From: Acutalibacter sp. | GTDB taxonomy: Bacteria; Bacillota; Clostridia; Oscillospirales; Acutalibacteraceae | Direction of reading: 5' to 3' | Assembly: GCA_020025775.1 (NCBI GenBank) | Contig: JAHHRN010000005.1 | Span: 1-64,000 of the forward strand | DNA: 64,000 nucleotides | Part shown: one piece after another, positions 7,572 through 15,763 of the stretch | Layout: each line of letters starts with the position of its first letter | Numbering within the stretch: the first letter of the stretch is position 1 | Program-made: the position numbers and the translations under genes | Notes under the pieces: generated by a model | What the model was told of the DNA's origin: nothing | The model's input: the letters and a program-made list of their open reading frames with translations, nothing else | Database searches by the model: none

Positions 7572-8159
7572 TTATGCAGTTTTTCTGCGTTTTATAAGAA
7601 CACCTACGGTGACGCCGACAGCGGCAAGAACGGCAACTGCGCCGACGCTCGCACCGATATAGGTGCCTGCCGTTCTGGGAATGTCCACATTACCGCCGAT
7701 GGTTTCGGTGAGCGCAAAGGTTAAGAACTTCTCTTTGCCGAACGAAACGGAAAGGGGCTTATCATCCTTGTCTGTGGCTTCGGTGTCTTTAAAACGGAAG
7801 GTTACCGTGTCCTCGGCACCTTCTTTAATGTTAAAGGTTAAAGTGCAGAGCGTGGCAGGTTCTTCTTGTGCTTCCTGCCAAACGGCACTGAGCTTTACTT
7901 CGCCGGCTACATCGTCTTTGACAACGGTCATATCCCCGGTTTCGAAGTGGACGTCGGTGAGCGTTAATTTGTCTTTATCATATTCCATTGTGGTTAAAAA
8001 CGTGGCAAGAGAACTGGTTTTCTCCATGGGAAGGGTGACAGTTAATACAGATTCCTCGCGTGCATAGCGTGGCTTAATCAGGACCCCGGCCGCAAACGCA
8101 GGCACCGCGCAGGAGAAAAGCAAAAGTACGGTTAAAAGAAGAGAAATATGTCTTTTCAT
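7572..8159 (-). CDS. Secreted cohesin-like domain protein with C-terminal membrane anchor
   Basis: The 195-residue protein has a signal peptide (residues 1-23, cleavage near AFAAG), one beta-rich domain (about 30-155) and a C-terminal membrane helix (about 168-188) ending in the basic KRRKTA. The domain pattern (TTMEYDKDKLTLTDVHFE, then CTLTFNIKEGAEDTVTF) is typical of cohesin-fold modules that bind dockerins or carbohydrate-associated proteins. No dockerin is seen in the window. It is monocistronic, with its own promoter and terminator, and is probably displayed on the outer face of the membrane. The binding partner is unknown. Confidence 0.72.
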   Translation of the reverse strand: MKRHISLLLTVLLLFSCAVPAFAAGVLIKPRYAREESVLTVTLPMEKTSSLATFLTTMEYDKDKLTLTDVHFETGDMTVVKDDVAGEVKLSAVWQEAQEEPATLCTLTFNIKEGAEDTVTFRFKDTEATDKDDKPLSVSFGKEKFLTFALTETIGGNVDIPRTAGTYIGASVGAVAVLAAVGVTVGVLIKRRKTA

Positions 8160-8200
8160 ACTAAAAAGTCCTTTCTATATGTACTTTTTCATTTAGAAAT

Positions 8201-8229
8201 ATATTAACAAAATTTTCATAAAATGTCAA
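8201..8229 (-). promoter_or_regulatory. Promoter for the cohesin-like gene
   Basis: On the minus strand TTGACA (8224-8229) and TAATAT (8201-8206) are 17 bases apart, 40 bases before the ATG. Confidence 0.75.
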
Positions 8230-8314
8230 ATAATTTTGTACAAAACGAGAATACACAAAAGAGATGAGAAATGTCTAAAAACAGCGAAGCGGGGAAGATT
8301 TTCGTGCCTTTCCC

Positions 8315-8343
8315 TTGACTTTATTCAAAAAGAAAGCTAAAAT
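8315..8343 (+). promoter_or_regulatory. Promoter for the GDPD gene
   Basis: TTGACT (8315-8320) and TAAAAT (8338-8343) are 17 bases apart. Transcription would start near 8350, which rules out a TTG start codon at 8315 and supports GTG at 8405. Confidence 0.75.
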
Positions 8344-8404
8344 ACCTTATACAATTTGGGCAAAAATTTTGCTCATGAATAAGAGAATTTGGGGGAAAAG
8401 ACAG

Positions 8405-9412
8405 GTGAAAAAATCATTGAAAGTATTTCTAATTGTTCTTAGCGTATTCATTGTAATTATCCTTTCCGTACTTTTGGTTGTATCGCACAACTATAAGGAC
8501 CCCGTGGAAAAAGTGCCGGTAGAGGATGCAACAGGCAACCGTAATCCTTATATTATGCCCTTCGAGGAAACGATGGTTTCCGCACATCGTTCCGGCGGCG
8601 GTATCGCACCGGAAAACACCTTAATGGCATTCCAAAACTGTGTGGAAAACGGCAAATTCTCCATTGATATTTTTGAATTTGACCTGCATTTAACCAAGGA
8701 TGACCAGCTCGTTTTGCTTCATGACAAAACCTTAGACCGCACCAGTAATGCGGTAGAAGTGTTCGGGCATGAGGATGTGTATCCGCATGATTATACCTAT
8801 GAGGAGCTTATGCAGCTCAACATGGGCGAGGGCTTCGAAACTGATGACGGCGAAACCCCGTATAAGGGTCTCAAAGGGGAGGAGATTCCTGAAAACTTAC
8901 ATATCATGCGTTTGCAGGATATTTTTGATTACTTAAAGCCTTACGGCGACCACAACTTCATTATCGAAATTAAAGACAGTGACGACATCGGCAGAAAAGC
9001 AACCGATAAGCTGTATGAAACCTTAAAAGAAAATGACCTTTTACAAAGAGTAGTTGTCGGTACCTTCCACGGCGAAATCAGCCAGTATATGGATGATACC
9101 TATCCCGATATGCTGCGCTCCGCCGGCATCAAAGAGGTTGTGGATTTCTACTTCTCCAGCCTTTGTGGCATCCACCATGCGCCGGATTATTACAAGTTTA
9201 AGGCTCTGCAGATTCCGGCAAATCAGTTCGTCATTCATCTCGGCACCTCGAGACTTTGCAACTATGCGCACAAGTACAATATCGCCGTGCAGTATTGGAC
9301 GATTAATGACCCCGAGGATGTAGCCTTCCTCGCTTCTGTCGGTGCGGATGCCGTTATGAGCGACAATCCCGATATGGTCTTTGAAACGCTCCGTGGCGAT
9401 GAAACCGAATAA
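8405..9412 (+). CDS. Membrane-anchored glycerophosphodiester phosphodiesterase
   Basis: The enzyme hydrolyses glycerophosphodiesters to glycerol 3-phosphate and an alcohol. The 335-residue protein has an N-terminal membrane helix (residues 4-27), then a GDPD TIM barrel outside the cell. Visible family residues are H61-R62 (SAHRSGG), E70 in APEN, the metal ligands E91 and D93 (FEFDLHL) and H106 (LLHDKTLDRT). The C-terminal QYWTINDPED and GADAVMSDNP segments are also typical. The GTG at 8405 follows a GGGGGAAAAG site and lies downstream of the promoter. It may act on teichoic acid or phospholipid turnover; the substrate is not evident from sequence. Confidence 0.88.
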   Translation: MKKSLKVFLIVLSVFIVIILSVLLVVSHNYKDPVEKVPVEDATGNRNPYIMPFEETMVSAHRSGGGIAPENTLMAFQNCVENGKFSIDIFEFDLHLTKDDQLVLLHDKTLDRTSNAVEVFGHEDVYPHDYTYEELMQLNMGEGFETDDGETPYKGLKGEEIPENLHIMRLQDIFDYLKPYGDHNFIIEIKDSDDIGRKATDKLYETLKENDLLQRVVVGTFHGEISQYMDDTYPDMLRSAGIKEVVDFYFSSLCGIHHAPDYYKFKALQIPANQFVIHLGTSRLCNYAHKYNIAVQYWTINDPEDVAFLASVGADAVMSDNPDMVFETLRGDETE

Positions 9413-9425
9413 AACGAAAATTTTA

Positions 9426-9462
9426 AAAACGGGCTCCCTTTTCGGGAGTCCGTTTTCTTTTG
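9426..9462 (+). terminator. Terminator after the GDPD gene
   Basis: A 9-bp stem (CGGGCTCCC with GGGAGTCCG) precedes TTTTCTTTTG. Confidence 0.85.
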
Positions 9463-9541
9463 TCATATCAATGCACTATAGATGAAAACTTTCCGCTTTA
9501 TTAGAACAAATGCTGATTTTTTCGATTCTATGACTTCGAAA

Positions 9542-9570
9542 TTGACACCTGTCGACTTTGGCTGTATAAT
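9542..9570 (+). promoter_or_regulatory. Consensus promoter for the LCP gene
   Basis: TTGACA (9542-9547) and TATAAT (9565-9570) are exactly 17 bases apart, a full consensus. The leader to the start codon is about 165 bases. Confidence 0.85.
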
Positions 9571-9667
9571 ATAGTATATATTTAGCGGCGTAATTCACCG
9601 AAAAAATGTGTTTCATATTGTGCCGAAACCGGTCATAAGAACCGGGAATTTCCGCGCAATCTCTGCT

Positions 9668-9697
9668 CCGAACGGGCACTTCTCTACCCGTATTCGG
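9668..9697 (+). other. Hairpin in the LCP leader
   Basis: CCGAACGGG and CCCGTATTCGG pair over 9 bp with a 2-base bulge inside the long 5' leader. No U-run follows, so it is not a simple terminator. Function unknown. Confidence 0.4.
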
Positions 9698-9742
9698 ACG
9701 TTCTTTAGGACTTTTGAGAAAATACAATAGGTGAGGTGTAGT

Positions 9743-11146
9743 ATGCATTCTGACAGAAGACATACCGAAGACCAAGAAATTCGCTTGGAAAAAAGGCTGG
9801 ACGAAAAAACAAAGAAAAAAATGAAAAAAGAAGCCCAAAAGGCAGAAAAAAGAAAAAACAGCAAATTCAGAAACAGTGCATTCGGTAAAAAATGGTTTGG
9901 CATGAAAAAATGGAAAAGAGTCACTATTTATGTGGTTGTGGCTATTTTGCTTCTTGCTTTAATTGGATTTTTTACGGTATATGGCGTTTACAGCCGTATG
10001 CAAAACAAGGTAGATGAGAGCAATCTCGGCATTTCCTCCAATATTGAAGACAAATACGGTAAAACCGAAATCTTTAATATCGCCCTGTTTGGCGTGGACT
10101 CGAGAGATGAAAATTCCTTTAAGGGTCGCTCCGACACCATTATGATTGCCAGCGTGAATAAGGGTACCGGCGAAATTAAGCTGACCTCCATTTTACGCGA
10201 TAGCTTTGTTTCTATCGACGGGCACAAGGATCAAAAAATTACCCATGCCTATATGTTTGGTGGTCCGGAGCTTGCAATTAAAACCATTAACCAGAATTTC
10301 CACATGAATATTACCGACTACGCTACCGTAAACTTCAGCAAGCTTGCCGAAGCGATTGACTTTGTCGGCGGTATCGACGTAGAACTTACCGAGCGTGAAC
10401 GCGTGCATATAAACGATATCGGGGATGATGATGACAAGGATTTCCCTTATATTCAGTCAAGCGGCGTAGCACATTTAACCGGTAAACAGGCGGTTGTATA
10501 TGCCAGAATCCGTAAGCTCGATTCCGACTCTAAACGTGTAGAACGTCAGAAAAAGGTCATTGAGCAGGTCATTAAAAAAGCCAAAGACATCAGCCCTGCC
10601 AAGTACGGCGAAATGGTAAAGGTAGGCATGAGCCTTTGCGAAACCTCCCTTTCCTTTACCGAAATTATGTCCTTTGCACCGATGCTGAGTAAGGACATTA
10701 CCCTCGCGGCACGTGTAATTCCGGCAGAACCCGAAAACCCTGTAGGTGGTATGTATAACGGTGCATGGGTATGGCGCTATGACTTAGATTTGGCGGCTGA
10801 GCATATACACGAATTTATTTACGGTGAAGCACCCGATCCCGAACTGATTCAGACGGATAAGAAGCCGAATAAGCCGAATAATAAGACGGAAGATAAGGAT
10901 TCTAAACCGCAAAAACCGCAGAAGCCGCAAAAGCCGCAGCAAAAACCGCAGCAGAAGCCGAAGGATCCGCCTGTGACCACAACACAGCCGAAGCCTACAG
11001 AGCCTCCTGTACCGACAGAGGCACCGAAGCCCGTGGAGCCGACGCCGACGGAAAAGCCTATGGAGGAAACACCGACAAAGGCACCGGTAAAGCCCGATGA
11101 GGGTGAGAAGCCGAAACCGGAGGCAGAGCAGAAGCCTGCGGCATAA
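9743..11146 (+). CDS. LytR-CpsA-Psr (LCP) family cell-wall ligase
   Basis: LCP proteins transfer lipid-linked anionic polymers to peptidoglycan outside the membrane. The 467-residue protein has a highly basic cytoplasmic segment (residues 1-60), one membrane helix (about 61-83), the LCP domain from FNIALFGVDSRDE (about 108-120), the GRSDTIMIAS motif and the LRDSFVSI segment with conserved Arg, to about residue 350, then a Pro/Lys/Gln-rich tail of about 90 residues built on KPQ and PTEP-like repeats that may span the wall. The ATG at 9743 follows GGTGAGGTG. It has its own consensus promoter and terminator. Confidence 0.92.
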   Translation: MHSDRRHTEDQEIRLEKRLDEKTKKKMKKEAQKAEKRKNSKFRNSAFGKKWFGMKKWKRVTIYVVVAILLLALIGFFTVYGVYSRMQNKVDESNLGISSNIEDKYGKTEIFNIALFGVDSRDENSFKGRSDTIMIASVNKGTGEIKLTSILRDSFVSIDGHKDQKITHAYMFGGPELAIKTINQNFHMNITDYATVNFSKLAEAIDFVGGIDVELTERERVHINDIGDDDDKDFPYIQSSGVAHLTGKQAVVYARIRKLDSDSKRVERQKKVIEQVIKKAKDISPAKYGEMVKVGMSLCETSLSFTEIMSFAPMLSKDITLAARVIPAEPENPVGGMYNGAWVWRYDLDLAAEHIHEFIYGEAPDPELIQTDKKPNKPNNKTEDKDSKPQKPQKPQKPQQKPQQKPKDPPVTTTQPKPTEPPVPTEAPKPVEPTPTEKPMEETPTKAPVKPDEGEKPKPEAEQKPAA

Positions 11147-11165
11147 GGAAGTAAAATATAAAAAT

Positions 11166-11205
11166 ACCCCGAATTCATTTCCTTTGAATTTGGGGTTTCT
11201 TTTTG
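11166..11205 (+). terminator. Terminator after the LCP gene
   Basis: CCCCGAATTC pairs with GAATTTGGGG and is followed by TTTCTTTTT. Confidence 0.85.
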
Positions 11206-11276
11206 CTTCTCAGCGGTGGATTTTTAGGAAAGAATATGATACAATAAAGTGATTTTTAAAAAGGTGAGGGATTTTC

Positions 11277-12875
11277 TTGAAAACAAAGATTACAGCAGTA
11301 TTGCTTTTGCTTTTTTGTTTTGCATTTTCGTTTTCCGGCTGTGGTAAGCCCAAGGCGGGAAAAGCTTTTGCTATGCCCATTTTAGAAGAACCCGTGAGCC
11401 TTGACCCGCAGATTGCCCATTCTTCGGCAGAGCGTTTGATTGTATCCAACTGCTTTGAAGGCTTAGTTTCTATCAACGCCGAAGGGAAGCTTGTGAACGG
11501 TGCCGCCGAATCCTATACAGTTTCGCCGGATGGCTTAACCTATCGCTTCACGCTTCGCCCCGATACAGAGTGGTTTGTTTATTCAAAGCACGCCGCGCTT
11601 TTAAAACCGATTTACGGAAAAGATTATAAGGACAACTTCCCCCAAAAGATAAAGGCCGATGATTTCGTGTTTGCCCTGCAACGTGTGTTAGATCCGCAAA
11701 CCGCCAGTGAAGATGCTTATCTGTTTTCGGCGGTAAGCAGTGTTTCGGCACCGAATGACAACACTTTGGAAATCACCCTTTCCTATCCTGACGAAAACTT
11801 CCTGTATGCGTTAACGTCTCCCGGTGCGATGCCGTGCAATCGAGAATTTTTTGAATTGACCGGCGGTAGATACGGCTTGGAAACAGGCTATCTTCTTTGC
11901 AATGGCCCGTTTTATGTTTCCTCGTGGCTTGAAAAAACTTCGATTAAGCTTTCTAAAAATGAGGGCTATAAGGGTGAAGGAGAGGTAAAGCCCTCTTCGG
12001 TGACCTTATACTATAATAAAGATAAAACACAAATTCCCGAAAAAATGGCAGATGAAGTCTATGATGCGGCTTTCCTGAGTGAAAAAGAATGGAATGCTCT
12101 GCCGCGTCAAAAGAAATACAATGCCGAGAGCTTAACGGATACCACCATGGCGTTCCTCTTTAATCAAAGAGATACTGCACTTGCCAATGAGCTTCTGCGT
12201 TCTTCTCTTTGCCGCGCCTTGATTTTTGAAAATACACATTTGCCGGGGGACATGCCCCGTGCCGGCAGTCTTGTGCCGCCGTTCTGCAAAATCGGTGCAG
12301 AGCCGTTTCTAAAGGAGGGGGAAGCCTCCAAGGGCTTGCTTCCTTACAGCGCGAAGCGTGCAACAGAAGATTTTGAAGAAGCCCTGTTAGAACTTGGCGT
12401 TACCTCTGTGGATGTGAATATTCTTTGCACGGAAGAAAATAAAACCTTTGTGCAGGAGGTTTTACAGCTTTGGCAGAGAACGCTCGGCGTAAAATTCGTC
12501 GGCAATGTGACTGTACTGCCCGACAATGAACTGGAAACCGCCGTGCGCGACGGCAACTACCAAATCGCCCTGTATCCGGTTCGTGCCGCTTCTGCGTTTA
12601 CCCCGGATTTCTTAGAGCAATTCGGTGCAGGCAATTATATGGGCTTTGAGGATGCCAAATACACGGCGTTCTTAGACCGCATGCATCGCGAAAAATCCGA
12701 TTTCTCGAAGCTTCGTGCGGTATGCACCGAAGCGGAAAATTATCTCTTACAGCACGCCGTGCTTCTGCCCGTACAATACGAAAACAATTACTTTATTACC
12801 AACCGTGACACAGACGGTATTTATTTCTATTCTTCGAGGGACTATGTGTACTTTATCAATGCCGGAAAAAAATAA
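11277..12875 (+). CDS. Peptide/solute-binding lipoprotein, ABC family 5
   Basis: The 532-residue protein has a lipoprotein signal with lipobox FSGC (Cys near residue 21) and the OppA/DppA-type layout: EEPVSLDPQIAHSS at the mature N-terminus, GLTYRFTLRPDTEW around residues 90-103 and a long two-lobed body. It should bind oligopeptides or a similar solute outside the membrane. No permease or ATPase genes follow; the next genes are VanZ-like and DUF1015, so this is an orphan binding protein that must share a transporter encoded elsewhere or act as a sensor. The TTG start at 11277 follows AGGTGAGGG. Confidence 0.87.
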   Translation: MKTKITAVLLLLFCFAFSFSGCGKPKAGKAFAMPILEEPVSLDPQIAHSSAERLIVSNCFEGLVSINAEGKLVNGAAESYTVSPDGLTYRFTLRPDTEWFVYSKHAALLKPIYGKDYKDNFPQKIKADDFVFALQRVLDPQTASEDAYLFSAVSSVSAPNDNTLEITLSYPDENFLYALTSPGAMPCNREFFELTGGRYGLETGYLLCNGPFYVSSWLEKTSIKLSKNEGYKGEGEVKPSSVTLYYNKDKTQIPEKMADEVYDAAFLSEKEWNALPRQKKYNAESLTDTTMAFLFNQRDTALANELLRSSLCRALIFENTHLPGDMPRAGSLVPPFCKIGAEPFLKEGEASKGLLPYSAKRATEDFEEALLELGVTSVDVNILCTEENKTFVQEVLQLWQRTLGVKFVGNVTVLPDNELETAVRDGNYQIALYPVRAASAFTPDFLEQFGAGNYMGFEDAKYTAFLDRMHREKSDFSKLRAVCTEAENYLLQHAVLLPVQYENNYFITNRDTDGIYFYSSRDYVYFINAGKK

Positions 12876-13365
12876 AATCTCGTTTGTGCCTTGGAACAAG
12901 CGTACAAAGAAGCAAAAAGCGGCCGTAGTGCTCAGCTTTTTGGCACTCTTTCTGTGGATGGGCCTTATCTTTTCTCTTTCGGCACAGCCGGCAGGGGAAT
13001 CCTCCGAACTCAGCAATGGATTTCTGGATTTCTTTTTGCGGATTTTGCCCTTCCACGTCAGTTCGTTTTTTATAAGAAAAGCGGCACATTTTACGGAGTT
13101 TATGCTCCTTTGCGTGCTCTTTTATTTAGCCACCTTTTCGTGTGGCTTTAAAAAGCGCCCGTGGATTTCGTTCTTCTGCGCCGCGGTTTATGCAGTGTCT
13201 GATGAGGTGCACCAGCTCTTCGTGCAGGGCAGAGCCTGCCAGTTTCGCGATATGCTCATTGATATGAGCGGTGCACTGCTGGGCGTATTGCTTTGCGAAG
13301 CGGTTTATTATGTTTTTAAAAAATACAGCGATAAAAAAGTGAGGGAACAACATGGCAACCATTAA
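12844..13365 (+). CDS. VanZ family membrane protein
   Basis: A VanZ-like domain with about four membrane helices is visible: WMGLIFSLSAQPA (helix 1), then SSFFIRKAAHFTEFMLL and ISFFCAAVYAVSDEVHQLFVQGR, the conserved KxxHFxEF and DExHQxFxxGR signatures, then a last helix. VanZ confers low teicoplanin resistance in one case, but most homologues have no known function. The start is uncertain: ATG 12844 lies just after GAGGG, ATG 12859 is the alternative, and both overlap the previous gene. The longer reading frame further upstream is antisense-like overlap and rejected. It overlaps the DUF1015 gene by 14 bases, so the two are translationally coupled. Confidence 0.82.
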   Translation: MCTLSMPEKNKISFVPWNKRTKKQKAAVVLSFLALFLWMGLIFSLSAQPAGESSELSNGFLDFFLRILPFHVSSFFIRKAAHFTEFMLLCVLFYLATFSCGFKKRPWISFFCAAVYAVSDEVHQLFVQGRACQFRDMLIDMSGALLGVLLCEAVYYVFKKYSDKKVREQHGNH

Positions 13366-14596
13366 AGCATTTAAAGCTTATCGTCCGACGGCGGCACTTG
13401 CCGAAAAGGTCGCGGCACTGCCCTATGACGTCATGAATTCAGACGAAGCACGCGAGGAAGTAAAGGGAAATCCTTATTCTTTTTTGCATGTCGATAAGGC
13501 AGAAGTCGACTTGCCACGTGATGTGGATTTATATGACAGTCGCGTTTATGAAAAGGCAAAGGAAAATCTGCAAAACATGATTGCGGAAAAAACCTACGTG
13601 CAGGATGAAGCACCCTGCCTTTATATTTATGAGCAAACCTTCCGCGGCAAAACGCAAACCGGTCTTGTTGGCTGTGCTTCTGTGGATGAATATCAGAACA
13701 ATATCATCAAAAAACACGAGCTGACCAGAGCCGATAAGGAAGCCGACCGTATTCGCCACGTGGATACCTTGAATGCGAATACCGGCCCTATCTTTTTAAC
13801 CTATCGCAAGCAGCCGGTAATTTCCGCTCTTTTAGAAAGCTATAAGACTTTACATGAGGCGGTTTATGACTTCGTTTCCGGCGATGTTCGCCAAAGAGTC
13901 TGGGTGATTACCGAGGCAGAAACCTTGGAAACATTGACTTCTCTCTTTGAAACCGTGCCTGCCCTCTATATCGCAGACGGTCATCATCGCGCGGCTTCTG
14001 CTGTGCGCGTTGCAGAGAAAAGACGCAAGGAAAAGCCCTATACAGGCGACGAGGAATTTAACTACTTCTTAGCGGTTTATTTTCCCGCCGAAGAGCTTAC
14101 CATTTTGGATTATAACCGTTTGGTTAAGGATTTAAACGGCCTCGATGCCGGTGTATTCTTAGAAAAGCTCGAAGAAAAATTCAACGTGCGCCTAATCGGT
14201 AAAGACGCCTATCATCCCGAAAAGCGCCACGAGTTCGGACTTTATCTCGAAAAGAACTGGTATGCGCTTTCGTTAAAGGACGGCATTGCCGACGAGCAGA
14301 ATCCTGTTGCTTCTTTGGATGCCTCCATTTTACAAAACGAGGTGCTCACACCGCTTCTTGCCATCGGTGACCCGAGAACCGATGCACGTATCGACTTTGT
14401 CGGCGGTATCCGCGGCTTAAAGGAACTCGAAAACCGTGTAAACAGCGGCGAAATGACCTTGGCATTTTCCATGTGCCCGGTTTCCACCGAGGAGCTTATG
14501 GCGATTGCCGATGCCGGAAAAATCATGCCGCCCAAGTCCACTTGGTTTGAGCCGAAGCTTTTAAGCGGTCTTTTCATTCATTTTTTGTCTGAATAA
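13352..14596 (+). CDS. DUF1015 family protein
   Basis: The 414-residue soluble protein matches DUF1015 from its N-terminus (IKAFKAYRPTAALAEKVAAL, then YDVMNSDEAR) to the conserved core YIADGHHRAASAVRVAEKR at about residues 208-226. The family is widespread in anaerobes, often beside serine or phosphoglycerate enzymes; no activity is assigned with confidence. The HHRxAS-like motif suggests a metal or phosphate site. ATG 13352 follows GTGAGGG and overlaps the VanZ-like gene. No serA or serC homologue is present here. Confidence 0.85.
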   Translation: MATIKAFKAYRPTAALAEKVAALPYDVMNSDEAREEVKGNPYSFLHVDKAEVDLPRDVDLYDSRVYEKAKENLQNMIAEKTYVQDEAPCLYIYEQTFRGKTQTGLVGCASVDEYQNNIIKKHELTRADKEADRIRHVDTLNANTGPIFLTYRKQPVISALLESYKTLHEAVYDFVSGDVRQRVWVITEAETLETLTSLFETVPALYIADGHHRAASAVRVAEKRRKEKPYTGDEEFNYFLAVYFPAEELTILDYNRLVKDLNGLDAGVFLEKLEEKFNVRLIGKDAYHPEKRHEFGLYLEKNWYALSLKDGIADEQNPVASLDASILQNEVLTPLLAIGDPRTDARIDFVGGIRGLKELENRVNSGEMTLAFSMCPVSTEELMAIADAGKIMPPKSTWFEPKLLSGLFIHFLSE

Positions 14597-14706
14597 AATT
14601 TTATAAAAGCAGCCTTTAAAGCAAATGACTGCGCCACTTTCCACTAGCTCCCGTACATTTTACGTGGGGATTAGGCACATTTTAACAATCTTATCCGAAT
14701 ATTGAT

Positions 14707-14712
14707 TATAAT
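14707..14712 (+). promoter_or_regulatory. Possible -10 element for the XRE gene
   Basis: A perfect TATAAT stands 32 bases before the start codon. The nearest -35-like hexamer, TTAACA at 14682-14687, is 19 bases upstream, so the promoter is suboptimal. Confidence 0.45.
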
Positions 14713-14743
14713 ATAGGATAGAGTAAATGTGGGAAGTGGTTAT

Positions 14744-15244
14744 ATGACGAAACAAAATGACCTTGGCCTCAGAATGAAAACCGTACGCAAAGCGAATCGC
14801 TTAACACAACAGCAGGTGGCGGATATTTTAAGTATCGACCGTACCACCTATACGGCATATGAAATTTCAAAAAATATGCCCGATATTATGTTGCTTGATT
14901 CCTTTGCCAAGATTTTTTCCACCACCGTGGATGCGATTGTAAATCTCGATTTAAAAGACCTTTACAAATTGCATGACGATGTGGAGGAATATGACCCCAA
15001 GGGCAAACGCTATACCAAAGCAGAGCGCGAGGAACGTATCGAAACAAAGCTCAAGAACGATGACCGTATTTTTCTTTCGGAACTCAACAAGGAAGAAAAG
15101 GCACTTCTTGCTGAATTTCGTGTGCTTTCCGAAAAGGATAAGAAAAAGATTATCCGCTCGGTAGAAAAGAAAAATCCCTTCCGTCAGGAAGCCGAGCGCC
15201 GCGCCAAAGCTAAGGAAGAAGCGGCAAACGCAGAAGAAAACTAA
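14744..15244 (+). CDS. XRE-family transcriptional regulator
   Basis: The 166-residue protein has a classic N-terminal helix-turn-helix (residues 7-63: LGLRMKTVRKANRLTQQQVA, then DRTTYTAYEISKNMP). The C-terminal 100 residues are strongly charged and helical, with a Lys/Glu/Ala-rich tail, suggesting a coiled coil. It is monocistronic between its own promoter and a terminator. ATG 14744 follows GGGAAGTGG. Its target is unknown; no inverted repeat clear enough to be its operator was found. Confidence 0.82.
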   Translation: MTKQNDLGLRMKTVRKANRLTQQQVADILSIDRTTYTAYEISKNMPDIMLLDSFAKIFSTTVDAIVNLDLKDLYKLHDDVEEYDPKGKRYTKAEREERIETKLKNDDRIFLSELNKEEKALLAEFRVLSEKDKKKIIRSVEKKNPFRQEAERRAKAKEEAANAEEN

Positions 15245-15255
15245 ACACAAAAAAA

Positions 15256-15286
15256 CGGACCGTCCAAAAGGGCGGTTCTTTTTTTT
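15256..15286 (+). terminator. Terminator after the XRE gene
   Basis: GACCGTCC and GGGCGGTTC pair across AAAA and are followed by eight T residues. Confidence 0.85.
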
Positions 15287-15298
15287 ATAAAAAATTAC

Positions 15299-15327
15299 TT
15301 GACAAAATGCAAAACATCGGCTATACT
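15299..15327 (+). promoter_or_regulatory. Promoter of the GntR-ABC operon
   Basis: TTGACA (15299-15304) and TATACT (15322-15327) are 17 bases apart. The putative operator begins 12 bases after the -10 element. Confidence 0.85.
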
Positions 15328-15339
15328 CAAGGTGTAATA

Positions 15340-15364
15340 ACTGTGATAGCACAGATAGCACAGT
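15340..15364. promoter_or_regulatory. Palindromic operator ACTGTG-N13-CACAGT
   Basis: A perfect 6-base dyad separated by 13 bases overlaps the transcription start region. YtrA-type GntR repressors are known to bind AGTGTA-N13-TACACT-like sites, so spacing and half-site shape fit autorepression by the downstream regulator. A further internal CTGTGATAGCACAG dyad overlaps it. Confidence 0.7.
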
Positions 15365-15382
15365 TAAGAAGGAGGCGAATGC

Positions 15383-15763
15383 GTGTATATTATGATTGAT
15401 CCCCGCAGCCGAATCCCGATATACGAGCAAATTGAGCAGGATATCGTGATGCAGGTGCAAAAGGGGATCTTAAAACCCAATGAACAGCTTCCGTCGCTTC
15501 GCCAACTTTCCGCACAGCTTTCTTTAAATATCAACACCGTAAAACGCGCCTTTTCGGAACTCGAGGCGAAAGGGGTCACGTATTCGGTGGCTGGTAAGGG
15601 CATATTTATCAGTGCAGAAGCCCAAAACGAAAACAGCTTTTTAAAGGATGCTATGCACAATGCAGAGGAGGCCATGGCGGCGGCGAAAGCACTCGGCGCA
15701 AGCTATGAAGAAATGCAGGCTCTGCTTTTAAAACTCTATAAAGGAGAGAACGAACATGATTAA
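15383..15763 (+). CDS. YtrA-subfamily GntR repressor
   Basis: The 126-residue protein has the GntR winged helix (residues 5-75: DPRSRIPIYEQIEQDIVMQV, then LPSLRQLSAQLSLNINTVKRA) and the short helical C-terminus of about 45 residues that defines the YtrA subfamily, which lacks a large effector domain. Such repressors usually control the ABC transporter encoded just downstream and respond to cell-envelope antibiotics or stress. GTG 15383 is chosen because AAGGAGG lies eight bases before it. The gene overlaps the ATPase gene by 8 bases. Confidence 0.9.
   Translation: MYIMIDPRSRIPIYEQIEQDIVMQVQKGILKPNEQLPSLRQLSAQLSLNINTVKRAFSELEAKGVTYSVAGKGIFISAEAQNENSFLKDAMHNAEEAMAAAKALGASYEEMQALLLKLYKGENEHD

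Noticed and set aside
10896..11140. Short repeats considered as a CRISPR or tandem repeat array
   Set aside because: They are codon-level KPQ and PTEP-like repeats within the Pro-rich tail of the LCP protein; there are no spacers.
12715..12843. Upstream extension of the VanZ-like gene
   Set aside because: It lies wholly inside the binding-protein gene, has no ribosome binding site and is not like the family N-terminus.
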